Assembly (NCBI RefSeq): GCF_023101765.2
Contig: NC_064238.1
Coordinates: forward strand, 2,602,001-2,666,000
DNA from: Spodoptera frugiperda
Lineage: Eukaryota; Arthropoda; Insecta; Lepidoptera; Noctuidae
Reading direction: 5' to 3'
DNA length: 64,000 nucleotides
Positions 11,246 through 22,800 of the stretch are shown here, piece after piece; position 1 is the stretch's first letter; each line of letters starts with the position of its first letter. The notes beneath the pieces are model-generated. The model was given only the letters and a program-made list of their open reading frames with translations. It made no database searches and was not told the DNA's origin. Position numbers and translations under genes: made by a program.

Positions 11246-11402
11246 AAGTCAAAGTCAAAGCCTCTATTTCAATTAATCCTTAATTAGGCTCTGTTGGAAA
11301 AATTGAATTATCAGTCAATCTGTCTGTCAGTGAAGCCAGCATATTCCAAAGTGTAATTCGAAAGGAGAAGAACCACCAAGAAACTCTTCGGTACCTACTC
11401 TT
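11246..11402 (-). mobile_element. Non-LTR retroelement 3' end with TGACTT tail
   Basis: On the minus strand the sequence runs through GGTGGTTCTTCTCCTTTCGA and ATTAATTGAAATAGAGGCTT and ends TTTGACTTTGACTT at 11246-11260. A short tandem TGACTT tail in place of poly(A) is typical of CR1/Zenon-type elements and their dependants in Lepidoptera. The copy at 16560-16623 shares the 'ATTTGAAATTAATAA' and TGACTT end. No open reading frame remains. Clade assignment is provisional. Confidence 0.55.
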
Positions 11403-11472
11403 TTGAACTTGTATGTTTGTAGACGCACCTTATGTGTCCTACGTACGACCGTAATTAATAAAAAAAAAACAG
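11403..11472 (+). mobile_element. tRNA-SINE 3' fragment
   Basis: GAACTTGTATGTTTGTAGAC followed by GCACC matches the body of the tRNA-derived SINE family (compare GTATGTTTGTAAACGCA at 10577). The fragment ends in a ten-base A run at 11460-11470. The tRNA head is absent, so it is a 5'-truncated copy. It lies directly against the TGACTT-tailed element. Confidence 0.5.
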
Positions 11473-12578
11473 AACGTTCGACAACAATTAAATTAAATTA
11501 ATCAACATAAAAATCTTTTTCCAATTTCAATCGTTATCTCTACTTCAACAACAAATTAATTAATCACCATTGAACAAGTTGAAATTAAGGCCTAATACAT
11601 ATATTTTTATTTTCAAAACGTAATATAGATTGGCCTGGAACAGAGGTCACCGACAAAGGGTGACCTTGATTAGAGATGTATAAAATATCGATACTGATAT
11701 CGATAATATTGTCTTTTTATCTCGATATTAAATTACTTTTATTGAAAAGAATATTGTAATAAAAAACGTACGTATTGTATTATATTATTACAGTTACAAT
11801 ATCGAGAGTAGGTACGGCTGTAGTATATATGTATTAGAAGATAAAATATAAGTTTTCTAGACGATTTTAAGGCCCTGTGTTGTAATGTATTATAATACTT
11901 ACAATAGGATAATGGCTTAATATTTTGTTGGAGTGGCCATTTTTTATGCTCAAAACAATAAATGTATAATATTTAGAAGGGGTCCCAACTCTTATATGTT
12001 ATATATTAAAGTCGTGAGCATGAATGAGAATGAAGTTAAAACTTAGTATCGATATTTTGCTCCATTAACATCACTAGTTTCATCAAAAGGTAACAGAAAT
12101 TAGGGGGATAAAACGTCAGTTAATCTCTTAATACGAGCCCAAGTTATTTGAGATCAAAGCCACTGCGATAGGTCACTGCATTAAAAAAAAAAACAAAACA
12201 CCACCTAATTATCCCAGCCAGTAATTAAGAAAAGAAATAATTTATAGAAACAAAAGGGCGCAATTTTACATTGGACAATAAAAATAATTTTAGTCCAAGA
12301 TTTTTTCAACAATATGCTTAGAATTAGACAGGAACAATGTTATCTTGAGTATAAAAGTTGTATTTGTTAAGAAAGGGCTGTGAAGGGAAGATGGGGATCG
12401 TAACGAAGTTTATTATTTCCATTTTTTACTTGAAATGTTCTGCGATGTAAAGTAGAAATATATTTTTTGAGCAACAAACTTTAATTGATTGTCTACTCAA
12501 AGGGTTCGGTCGATTGCCTTACAATACAAACTTCCAGACTGTTATAGTTAAGTCATTGGATGATTGATTGATAACCGC
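11473..12578. other. AT-rich non-coding DNA
   Basis: I see no gene. The stretch at 11680-11830 has repeated ATCGATA and ATATCGATA cores (four or more in 150 bp), which is a simple local enrichment. Confidence 0.5.
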
Positions 12579-12793
12579 TCAAAAAAGAAACTGTTGTAGT
12601 TTCATCCTTTCATCATTACCTAAGTTGTTACGAAGATATGAGTCGATGAAGATCTCATTCAAGCATTTTTCTTTATCACCAGTCTTCAGATCTTTGAGTA
12701 ATATGGCCTGATATTTAACCTCCTTAGTGCCTAGAAGAGCCATGCCGATGATTGATTCTTTGGCGTATTTCCACATTTCCCATTGACCTCAAC
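12579..12793 (-). CDS. Coding-like fragment, unknown protein
   Basis: A 65-69 codon minus-strand frame has balanced, protein-like composition (charged and hydrophobic residues in alternation, few low-complexity runs). It includes stretches such as YAKESIIGMALLGTKEV and KCLNEIFIDSYLRNNLGNDE, and third positions often C or G, unlike the surrounding DNA. It ends with a TGA after QQFLF. There is a stop just upstream of GQWEMWK and only a weak AG acceptor (GTTGAG). I do not recognise the family. It may be a terminal exon of a gene to the right or a relic of a mobile or captured gene. Confidence 0.3.
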
Positions 12794-13208
12794 ACTCCAT
12801 ATTTCTATGTAATCAAACTTAAATTAACAACAATACTCGTACACTCATGTACCTATGTAGATATTATGTACGTAAGAGTATAGAGTATCTACAATATATT
12901 CCATAAACTCAAAGTAGTTCACGATGTAATATCTAAACTTTGGGTCTTGTAACCTGCTTAGGACCGTAAAACTAAATAGTACAAACTACCCCCTCAGTTA
13001 TTATTGATTTTGGTACAGGGTTCAACGAGTAATCTTCTCGCTTAATAACATTGTTAATCTTTGATGGAACTTGATAGGTTTGACTGTTTCAAACTCGTAA
13101 CTGTCGTTCACGCGAATCTTCAATGAGATTTTGTGATGGTTTATTGACAAATATAGACTTAGAGGGTGTCTATTGAGTGGAAAATAGACAGCTGAAGAAT
13201 TTTATTGT

Positions 13209-13298
13209 TACTTTCGTGAGACATACTTATTTAATTATTATGTTATCAGCTTCGTCGTCGAACAGTTACGATAGTAAGCCAATAACATAATAATCAAC
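13209..13298. repeat. Two facing fragments of the 24.3 kb repeat
   Basis: Positions 13209-13252 match, on the minus strand, AAGCCGATAACATAATAATT...GTCTCACGAAAG from 24438-24476. Positions 13253-13298 match the same repeat on the plus strand (GTCGAACAGTTACG...AGTAAGCC then AATAACATAATAAT). The shared ATAACATAATAATT block therefore faces itself as an inverted pair. Confidence 0.5.
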
Positions 13299-14000
13299 TG
13301 AAGAAATTCAAGAGACTTCGGGGACTGGCTTCTCTATTAGATTGTAGTTCTTAATATTTTTTTATAGTACCTACTGCTACATAAATTCCAATGTACTGAG
13401 TAGTTTCTAGCTACCGAGTAGACAGATAGTATTACGCATTAAATTGATTGATTTTGTTTGATTCACCTAAATGTCTTCAAGGCCAGAGCGAATAGATTGT
13501 TACTAGTCAGTACTACAGTGGTTGGTTTATTCTAGCCGGCCAACCAGAGCACTGAACGCGCTCTCGTTTTGACTACTTTAAACGTAAGGCAAACTCGTAC
13601 TAAGGGTATTGGCATGTTCCAACTTTGACCACATCGTCACTTACCATCATCGCGGTCAAATGCCTATGTAGATTTAGATATAAAGATGCAAATTCACTAC
13701 AGGTATCAGTATAATATCAGTATTAAAGATTAATAAAGATAGTAAACTTGATAAAAGATGAGTTCACACATACTTTCAAAACAGGTCTTGTAAATATGGT
13801 AAGTCCAATAGTAATAGCTTGAGACTTACCTAACGTGTCCTAACATGTTTGCTAACTAGCAATCTTTCACAATATATGCACGATAGTAATCTGTGTAATC
13901 ATCGAAGAGCCAAGTACTTCATATTTATGTTACACTGACTAGTTATATAGAAAATAATCACTATAGCATGAATAAGTTTCTAAAACATTTATTTATTTTT

Positions 14001-14120
14001 GTTTAAAAAACGTTAGGCAACACTAGAATTTTCTCCTGTATCGTGTGTGCTTTTACAAACATACATACAATAAGTGTTGTCCGTGCGGGAATCGATCTAG
14101 TTACCCATTTCACGGCAGCC
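14001..14120 (-). mobile_element. tRNA-derived SINE, copy 2 (partial)
   Basis: Read on the minus strand, the copy starts with GGCTGCCGTGAAATGGGTAA, carries the B-box region at 14087-14098 (GATCGATTCCCGCAC), then CACGATACAGGAGAAAATTC, CTAGTGTTGCCTAACG and a T run at the 3' end. The first part of the tRNA head is missing. The middle is shortened relative to copy 3. Confidence 0.7.
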
Positions 14121-16559
14121 AATAAATAAAAAGGAAACAAAGATATCCGAAGATTATACTAGCTTAATGTATGAGAAAAACTATTTCAATTTAGATAATT
14201 ATGTCTCAAAAGCATAATAAGCTAAATTGATAATAGTCAAAATCAATCAAAAAACTAATACTAACAACAGACTAAGTAATGTTTTCAAAGTAAACAAGAC
14301 AAAACGCAAAAAGCCAGCTCCATATTAAAGTAAGATATCATAGAGCACCTTCCAAGATTTGCTCGACAGTGCACGCAATCACAACAAGAAAACCGCATTA
14401 CACTTTTATAAAAATGACGCTATCACCGCGCCCGTCCCTTCTACAAGGTGTTGGGGTACAAATAATTTATCGTCTTCAAGCCTCAGACAACATAAGCCGG
14501 GAGAAAAATAAGCAAACTACCCACTTAAAAAGACGTAACATTTCTTACAAAGCGGGCGGCAACAAAAGCGAACCTTGCGTCAACGGTCCAAATTCAAAAA
14601 TCAACCCACTCCCCGCGACCATCGGTCTTTTTTACCCTACAGAATCATAGTTTTCTGCAAAGGGGTATAAATTTCGAGTTGAAGCGGGGGAGTCGAGTCG
14701 ACCTTATTTAATTTCATAATAAATTGCAATAATTGCATTAGCGAAGCGGGGAGGAATAAATCAAGTGATACGGAAGATTTTCCTTGAAGAACACTTCTGT
14801 CGAATTATAAAATTTGTTGTGGTTAATGTTTTGAAAAGAATTTTGAACAAAAATTAAAAACAGTATTTTTTATTTAATTTAAAAAATTACTACGTAAGCA
14901 AAAAAAGATGTATATCTTTCGTAGATTTCTTTGTATGTAAATTAAAGGTAACGTAAAATGTTACCTTTCGTGTTTTAAATTACAAGCCCAATCACCGTAC
15001 AATGCACGTAGGCAAAGTTTCATTCAAAGTAACTTTGTGAAAACCTGTTCTTTTCGTGTCAAGTGAAGGTTAGTGAAAAAGTTCGCCGCAAAACCTTTGA
15101 ATGCACAGAAATAACAATGAGGCAACTAGACTAGCATACAAATTCACTTAAGACATTTTCTCGAAACAGTGCTAATAAAATTAACATAAAATTCCACAGC
15201 AGACTTCTAACCCTGTAATTACATCCATATATCTCCCGACGACGAATAACAGACTAGCATTGTTCAACCCTCCGAGAGTGTATTATCGGTCCAAAGTACC
15301 CCTGGACTTATGAAGATTCGATTAAGCCAACGTTAGATTAAACCAACCCTGATTACGAGTGAACATGGAAAAACAATTACGGAGAATACTAAAACAATGA
15401 CATACTATAAAGTTCGTCTTTGTTTTCTGTATCTTAACGTTCGCTGCGGTGGGCGGGTCTGTAAGACCAGGGGTTGCTTCGGTGGAAATATGCACGGCAT
15501 TTTGAGGGTTGAACGTTTAAGCCGTTACAGCAGAATTTATAGTTTTTAGATAAAGTGTAATGGAGAATAACTTAGTTTAAATGCTGAAAAGTTTTTCTGC
15601 GATTGTATGGAGTTATGGGTATACTTATTTTTTATCGTGGTTCTCTAGGTCTATGTCCCATGGGGACTATCAGGACATTGGCGTTGCAATTTACTAAGAA
15701 AATTGCAGGAACAAAACTACTTTTGATGCAGCAAAACAATCAAACTTATTTAGAATAGGACATAACATAAGGTTACAGTGTTGTACTGTTACGACGTATA
15801 ATTAGCAAACATTCTCCGATTTCAAAAACTTTTCTTAAACTTTTTTCTTTCTAGTCACATCAATAACAACAATTTCTGGATAAACAAAGCAGTTAATTGA
15901 TTATCTACAATGCATCTATGCTCTCTATATCACAGTTACCTCAAGGCACAATTAAGAAAAAAAAACAATATTCAAATCTCGAACATATTTCGAAAAACAA
16001 TAAAACACGGTTCTATCGCATCCATAAAACAAAAGGTATCCAATCAACATACAGTACGAGTATTTAAAAGTAAAATATGATAATAACAATTAACAAATGA
16101 CGTTATAAATCATAAACAAATGATGTAGAATATGGATCAGTAAAAAACTTGGAAGATTTTAATGAGGACGGAAGATAGTTAACGACAATAGTTGTTAAAT
16201 AAAAAGATATATTTTATGTATTGACTTTGTATGCCTGGTGAGATAAAGATTTGTTCATATGTCGTGTTGTATGTAAAGTGAGAGTAACATTTTTAGTATA
16301 AGCACCTTGCTTAGTAGGTGTGGTACATGCTTCGTTATTTGGATGGGCTATGCTTAATGAGGACTCGTTGCGACATGTGTTCATTAGATTTCTGTTAACG
16401 TAGTATACAAATAATTGTGGCATAGTAATTGATACACCGTGAATAATAAAATGACTTACAACCTATGGAGTTTCTTGCTCGTTCTTCTCTATACAAGCAA
16501 ATACCTTCACTAGAGGTCTGACCAACAGACAGGCATTTTGTGTTTATTACTTTGTAATA
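14121..16559. other. Non-coding DNA, no gene seen
   Basis: The 93-codon plus-strand frame at 14369-14650 has no recognisable domain or splice context and is poorly coding-like. A GC-richer patch at 15435-15510 (GGTGGGCGGGTCTGTAAGAC) is unexplained. Nothing else is supported. Confidence 0.45.
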
Positions 16560-16623
16560 TTTGCTTTGACTTTCAAAAGTGCCTTCCCGGTCTATTTGAA
16601 ATTAATAATTTTGACTTTGACTT
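16560..16623 (+). mobile_element. Non-LTR retroelement 3' end with TGACTT tail
   Basis: TTTGACTTTCAAAAGTGCCT, then a GGTCTATTTGAAATTAATAA block, then TTTTGACTTTGACTT at 16609-16623. This is the very 3' end of the same tail type as at 11246-11402, here 5'-truncated to about 65 bp. Strong 5' truncation fits target-primed reverse transcription. Confidence 0.65.
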
Positions 16624-17030
16624 ACTATGGGACAACGGAAATTATTGACATTTAGTCTATAATAATTTATGTGAAAATTTTGCGATAGATGCCACGGACA
16701 CTTTACAAAACACAACATTACAATAAGTAAGTGCAAGAATTAAACAGTTCAAACCATAAAAGCATCTTTACAAGCGAATACGATTCCGTTAGGTTTTCGG
16801 AAGCTAAACTGTGTCGATGCAGTCGTACAAATCGCGATATCACGCTCGGATGCAGGAAATTGCCAAAATGCATTTAGGTATCGCTGCACTCGTCAAATCA
16901 CTGATGGTTGATACTCACTAGTAGCTTTCCCTGACTAGATCGACACTAACATCTCATCAGATTTGTCTGTATTATATCAATACCTAGAATTTTATATGGT
17001 GATGATATATAACTGTAGGTGAGTTAGATT

Positions 17031-17188
17031 CGGAGTTGCGGACTACCTAGCGGGTTTATCGGGGCTCCGGCTCGAAAACCAGGTGAAGGAACAAGGGTGG
17101 TTTTTAGTCAGTAAGAGTCTGATACTCCACCTCGCCTCGCCCAAGGCGGGAGAAGTCATTGGATGATTATCCCCCCTCAAAAAAAAAG
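17031..17188 (+). mobile_element. SINE-like repeat family A, copy 5 (best preserved)
   Basis: This is the fullest copy: CGGAGTTGCGGACTACCTAG, CGGGTTTATCGGGGCTCCGG, GTTTTTAGTCAGTAAGAGTC, CTCGCCTCGCCCAAGGCGGG, AGAAGTCATTGGATGATTAT and CCCCCCTCAAAAAAAAA. It makes a good reference for aligning the others. The A run at 17179-17187 is the longest of the seven. Confidence 0.8.
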
Positions 17189-19631
17189 GTGAGTAAGGTT
17201 AAAAAAGATTGAACTTATTCACAGATATTTTGTTAATCTTCTTACCATTTATAACGACAGTTACCAAACGTCAACATATTACTAAATTTTTGGTTAACCT
17301 TTAGGCTTCTGGCTGGCTGACTTTTACCAATCTACAATCGTATCGTCTATCGTTGATGCTAAAAGCGTATCTGCTAATCCCCATAAATGGCAGGAAACTG
17401 ATGTCCCTTAGTAACCACAAGCCAATTGTCACGTACTTCCTCGTACATTGTACTTAACAAAATGTTAGTTAAACGAACAAACAGCATACAACCTATAAAG
17501 CGAGTTCAATAACTGGCCGCCCGTTACACCGTGTCGTGAATGGCCGGGCGTCGTGCATCAACTGAGCACTGCTGTGCATACTAATCCGCCTTCGTACTGT
17601 GTCACAACGACTGTACTGTTTGCAAGATGAGCTACTCTTTAATACACTTAGTAACATTTGATACTTAGGCGTCGTTAATTCATAAGTTTTCGCTTTATAG
17701 GTGTTTCAGTTTTGTATTTTAGGTTTCTTAAAAGTTTTTTTTTACAATAAAAATGTATATAATGGTACTTAAAATAATTAAGTAAGCAAAGAAAAGTAAG
17801 TCAGTTTCATTACCTTCGTATTTATTACTTTTTGGGTAACTTGAAATATGAAAATATGTTTAAAATCTAAATATTTTTATTATTTTCTACGTAAATCTTT
17901 ATAAGATTTATACAACTAAGTTCCTAAACTCTTCCAGCCAACGTCCATCCACGTTACGTATAAAAAGATAGTATGTTCCAACCATTGTTCTTGTAACTTG
18001 ATAATCGATTTATCGGAAAATATCTTCGACTGTGGGCGTCTTCACTCGATACTCTATCGATTGTATCGCAGCGGGTTTCTTTGATACGAAAGAAATCGAT
18101 ATTCTAAATGTTTGTGTGTAAATGTGATCGTTCAATGTTGAAAGAAAGTTCTGTCATTGTTTGTTTTATAGAATTTGTTTTTTTTTACTTGCGTGAAAGG
18201 ATGATTGCCAAGGAAGGAAGTCATGTAAGATATCCTACATCTTTCTCTAATAAAAGCTCTTGCTTAAGACAACAAGAAATTAAACGATAAAGGTTATGTT
18301 CTAAATTTTAATACAATACAAAGTGAGAATACAATGATGTTAGCTTAGCTATTACATCTTTGTAGCTGGATTGGCAGGGTAGCTTCTCATGGCTACATAG
18401 CACATCGCCCTAAGATCTGTGTGTTATTTAAAACATTAAAACATAACGTATCTATAAAATAAGAATCTTTACAGTTTTAATATTAAAGTAATATTATAAC
18501 TAAATCGCTTTTAATTACGAAATCACTTGACACGCACGTGTGCATATCTCTTGAAACAAATTAAATTCATAATCCAATACAAATCAGATTCAAGCCTTCC
18601 ATTCAAAACGGTCTTGTAAAATTTTAATTAAACATTTCAAAACAAGTTTTCTAATTTTATTATATTTTAATACAGAATCTGTACATATTAATTATTTTGT
18701 TTGGCCGTCAATAGCCGAATTTGCGGACCAAGTTGTTTGCAAGTGTAGTTATGAGACAAGTTATTAATAGACTGAATTGGCAAATCGTTCGTTTAACTAG
18801 ATACGAAGTAAGCAAATATATCTAAGTAGGTAGATTATGTTTTGGAGGTTGATATTTGATAATAACGTACCTATACGTAGGTATTTATGTATATGAAATT
18901 AGTAAAACTTCAAGTGATTCAAGACTTTGTGGCACAAATGTGACAGGTGGGTTTTCAGCAGTCGCCTGAGGTCTTCGATTGGTTTTCCGACTCAGACAAA
19001 ATTAATATTATACATTTTCGATGATTATCATTATCATCGTTAGTTTGAAACGTTTATCCACGCGAGACACAATGTATTTTCTATTGTGTCATGTATACCA
19101 GCATACAAGAGCTTAAATAACAACGTAACCATTTATTAGCAGTGTGGTAACGATCGAGTAGACTAACAGTCCAGCAGTATACTGTCAAAGAATGTTGATG
19201 ATGAGCAACAAATCTGGCGAAAACTGACCTTAGTAGACCTTAGTTTGTAACGTGGAATATTACCGAAAGAATCAGTTACTAAGTGCTAAACTGTTATTTC
19301 CTTGCTAGATTACTCATCTCATACATACAACCTGGGTATGCATAATGAGGCTATTATCCTATTGCTGTTACAGTATAAACTAAACTAAATATAGCAACGA
19401 GCAAATGACAAATATATTCATGACACGATTTTGAGCTTGTACGAGTAGTAAGCGGCGTTAAAACATTTAAATGAACTATTTATATTCTACATGTAGTACG
19501 AATTATTTATTAATGTAATGTGTGAGGACACGCACAAATTATACGTATAGAATTAATTCCATACTTACTTACAGGAGTTACATCATTGATCTGTAATAAC
19601 GATTGTGATAAAGCCGATGACAGAAAGATTA
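17189..19631. other. Non-coding DNA, no gene seen
   Basis: A 60-codon frame at 18108-18290 has no recognised domain. The stretch at 17510-17600 is GC-richer (GGCCGCCCGTTACACCGTGT) and could be regulatory, but nothing firmer can be said. Confidence 0.45.
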
Positions 19632-19816
19632 GATTTTTTTAAATAAAAACGTTGCCCCATACTATGATTTTCTCCTGTGTCGTGAGTGCATTTACAAACA
19701 ACCAGACCAGAAACAACAAATAGTGAATCACATAAAGAGTTGCTTCGTGCAGGAATCGAATCGAACCCGCTTCACGTTGCATGTTGCCAGTTGCCCAGCC
19801 ACTGCGACAATCTTGC
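19632..19816 (-). mobile_element. tRNA-derived SINE, copy 3
   Basis: On the minus strand: GTCGCAGTGGCTGGGCAACT, GGCAACATGCAACGTGAAGC, a B-box GGTTCGATTCGATTCC with a small insertion, TGCACGAAGCAACTC, a TGTGATTCACTATTTGTTGT block, then GACACAGGAGAAAATCATAG, TATGGGGCAACG and a T-rich end. This is the most complete of the three copies. The B-box duplication (TTCGATTCGATTCC) would probably weaken polymerase III binding. Confidence 0.75.
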
Positions 19817-22800
19817 ACATTGATGTCATAAAAAGCTGAAGATATTGTTTACCAATCTCAAAACGCCAATCCCTAAAAAGAATTCCAAGAATACTTTTTT
19901 TACCTAGTCTAACATAATTTATATGAAACAGGACGTTATTTAAATTATCTTTCTAATAGAACTATGTCTTATGTTAAACTTTATCATTTTGACGAATGTT
20001 CTCACCAAAGTATCATCTCCATATCTCATCTTACTTTCATTCATTTATCAGTAAAGATACCAGATTACGATAGCTTTGAATTATAAGCATTGTAAAATAA
20101 TACTAACAAATCGAATGAGGTTTTGTATGAATAGACTACATGGACTATTCTGACAAGTTAAATGCACAACCGAATCTACTGATGAGAAAGTATTCTCTTG
20201 ATAAAGAGAAAATACACTGTGTTGTCTCTAAAATGGACTGGGACTGCATTTTTAACGGACTACTCAAAGAGGAGGAGTTTCAAAAGATGTTTTTTTAGGT
20301 ATTTCATTTCAAACATTTTTAGTTGTTCTAATATTGATGATTTTATTGTCCTGTGTTATTTTAGTTTCTGAAGTAACAACGTGATGAAATGTTCCTGTTT
20401 TTGTGATGAATATAAAAATAACTATTGAGGCCTTTTTCCGAATTTTCGTCTTCAAACAAAAAGTCTACATATACCCTTTTGTTTGATATAGAAAGTCTTT
20501 CAAACCGCGATATTACATTACTTTGAGCCTCTAACTTAAGCCACCTCCGAACTACAGTCATCCAAACAAAATTAGCACACACTTGAAGGGTTGCTTAAGA
20601 AACTGCCTTTACTCAATGTTTACGCAAGCAAGAGTTTCTTATACTTTGCATCTACAACCCTTTATTAAACATTTATATTCACGCCTCTGTTAAAGGGTGA
20701 AGGGTAGATGCCCCTACAGTTCGCTTGAGTACCTTAATGAATTTAGATGATTCAAGTGCTGCAAATAACTTCAATAAATTGTAAATTTCGAATGACTGTA
20801 TCTTGAAAAGTCGTTACTTTTCTCGCTATTGTTGTTGGAAAGGCCTGTCAGAATGTTTATTTTGTGAAGGGTAAATGAACATCGTAGGACTGAGTTGATT
20901 GTGAATGTCTGCGGCGAAATGATCAATGAATATATCTTTATGGTACCCACCAGGTCAACCAAAATCCTTCAAACAAGTGAACTCAATGCACAGTATCAAG
21001 ACCAGATTCCATGTCACTAAGTATTTTGAAGTCCCGAGGAAGTTGAGAGGACCGAACCAGCAACCCTGACCTCATTGTTTGCAAGCAGTTCTCCAGAAGG
21101 TGGTCATTCTAATCTTTATCATGGGTATCTGTATATAGGGTCTCCAATAACAAGACTGACATGACATAGGTGCTGTGACGACCGTACTGTGTTATACCTT
21201 AAAATATTTTTTCCATCCTAAAGTTTCACATTCATCCTTTTTTTCTTCAAAATCCTTTAAATAACCTTCGAATCATCAGCAATTCCCATCATCTTCAAGC
21301 CATTGCAAGTAGTGTAACCACTTAGTATTACAATCAAGTATGTTCCGAGAATATTTGCAACGAAAACAAGACGTCTCGTCCATTCAATGCAAATTTGCGA
21401 TGACACATTGAGACATTCAATCTTGATCGAGATTTCATAAACAACGTAATTTTGTGGTTGAGTGACTGAATTCGGTTCGACGGGTTTTTCAACTGTGGGA
21501 ACATGAAATTGTTTGATACGATACGATACCTACTTATTGTTTCTGATGTGAGCTTTTTGTTTGTTTCTTTTGCAATTTTTGGGTGGAATTTTACATCATT
21601 TTGTTGTAGGTCTTTGTTGAAGACAGAAATGGGAGTTTAAGTATTTACTTAAGAAAGTGTATAAATGATCATTTTCGGTTTGCAAATATAATTCCATATT
21701 AAACTTGCCGACCTGTGAGCTGAACTTAGAAACTAACATTTGGAAGCACTTAACTAACTAAGCACACAAATCTCAAGAAATGAAACAGAACTTAAGCTTA
21801 CAACCACTTAAAACACTTTTAAACAACCAGACAGACGCAAGTAGCGCAAGCATTATCTTAACACGTTTGATGGCCTCAGTAACAAGTGTCAATAACATAA
21901 TAAACACAGCATTGTTATGAATGGACACAACGACGTTACAACTGATGCAGCGCTTGGACAAACAAAGTATAAACGCGATAATATCCATTACAATCCTTCA
22001 CTTCAGATGAATGATCATATTAGAACCAAACAATACATACGCACACACAAACAAATACCAAGAACAACCAATCATAAATCCTCTCACAAAGCAATAAGGT
22101 TGAAATTCCTATAGCAAATTGATTATTGAAGAAGATAATAAGTTTGTCGTCGTGAACGATCAAAATGAACTATGAAGTTGTAAAATGGTACCGAGCAGAG
22201 ATGTATAACAATGTATGGGAGATAACGCATAACATGCGTTTACGTGGGACGTACACGATCGGATAATAGTTTTTTGTTTGCATGTCGCAGGCGATTATAG
22301 GAATCGAATGAAATGTGACTTGTCATGATGTTTTGTTGTTTTAACAACATCGTAACTTACATAATAAAACAAGTGACTGATTTATTGAAATAGTAATGAG
22401 ATTCGAGATCATAGATCGAAGTACCAAACTATTAAAATTAATTTATTTAAACCAAACCCTTCTTTAAATAATTTCACTCAAAGAAGCATAATTCAAATTA
22501 ATCCCGACTATAGAAATATCTACATGGAACTCCAGTTTGAGTTCATTTACTAAAAATAGATGAAAATCGGGCATATAAAAATCCTGCTCCACAAAATGTA
22601 AAGTGAGAAGTAATAAAACCTAAATCCGAATTTTACGACTGATCTTATACTGTCCTGAGAGAGCGAGGCATTTGATAAAAACTCTGATAGTCAGAACTAA
22701 CCGTGGCATTGTCTATCGAAAAATTCATCGGACGTGGGTGTCCGGTATCGGGCTTTATTTTCATTTGTTTGTTTTGCCGAATGGACAGATTCTTTTTCCA

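Noticed and set aside
11680..11830. Clustered ATCGATA cores
   Set aside because: They are short, irregularly spaced and common in AT-rich DNA, so they do not form a tandem array.
18400..18420. GGCTACATAGCACATCG resembling the inside of the PIF/Harbinger-type MITE
   Set aside because: Only about 15 bases match and no terminal repeat or TTA duplication is present.
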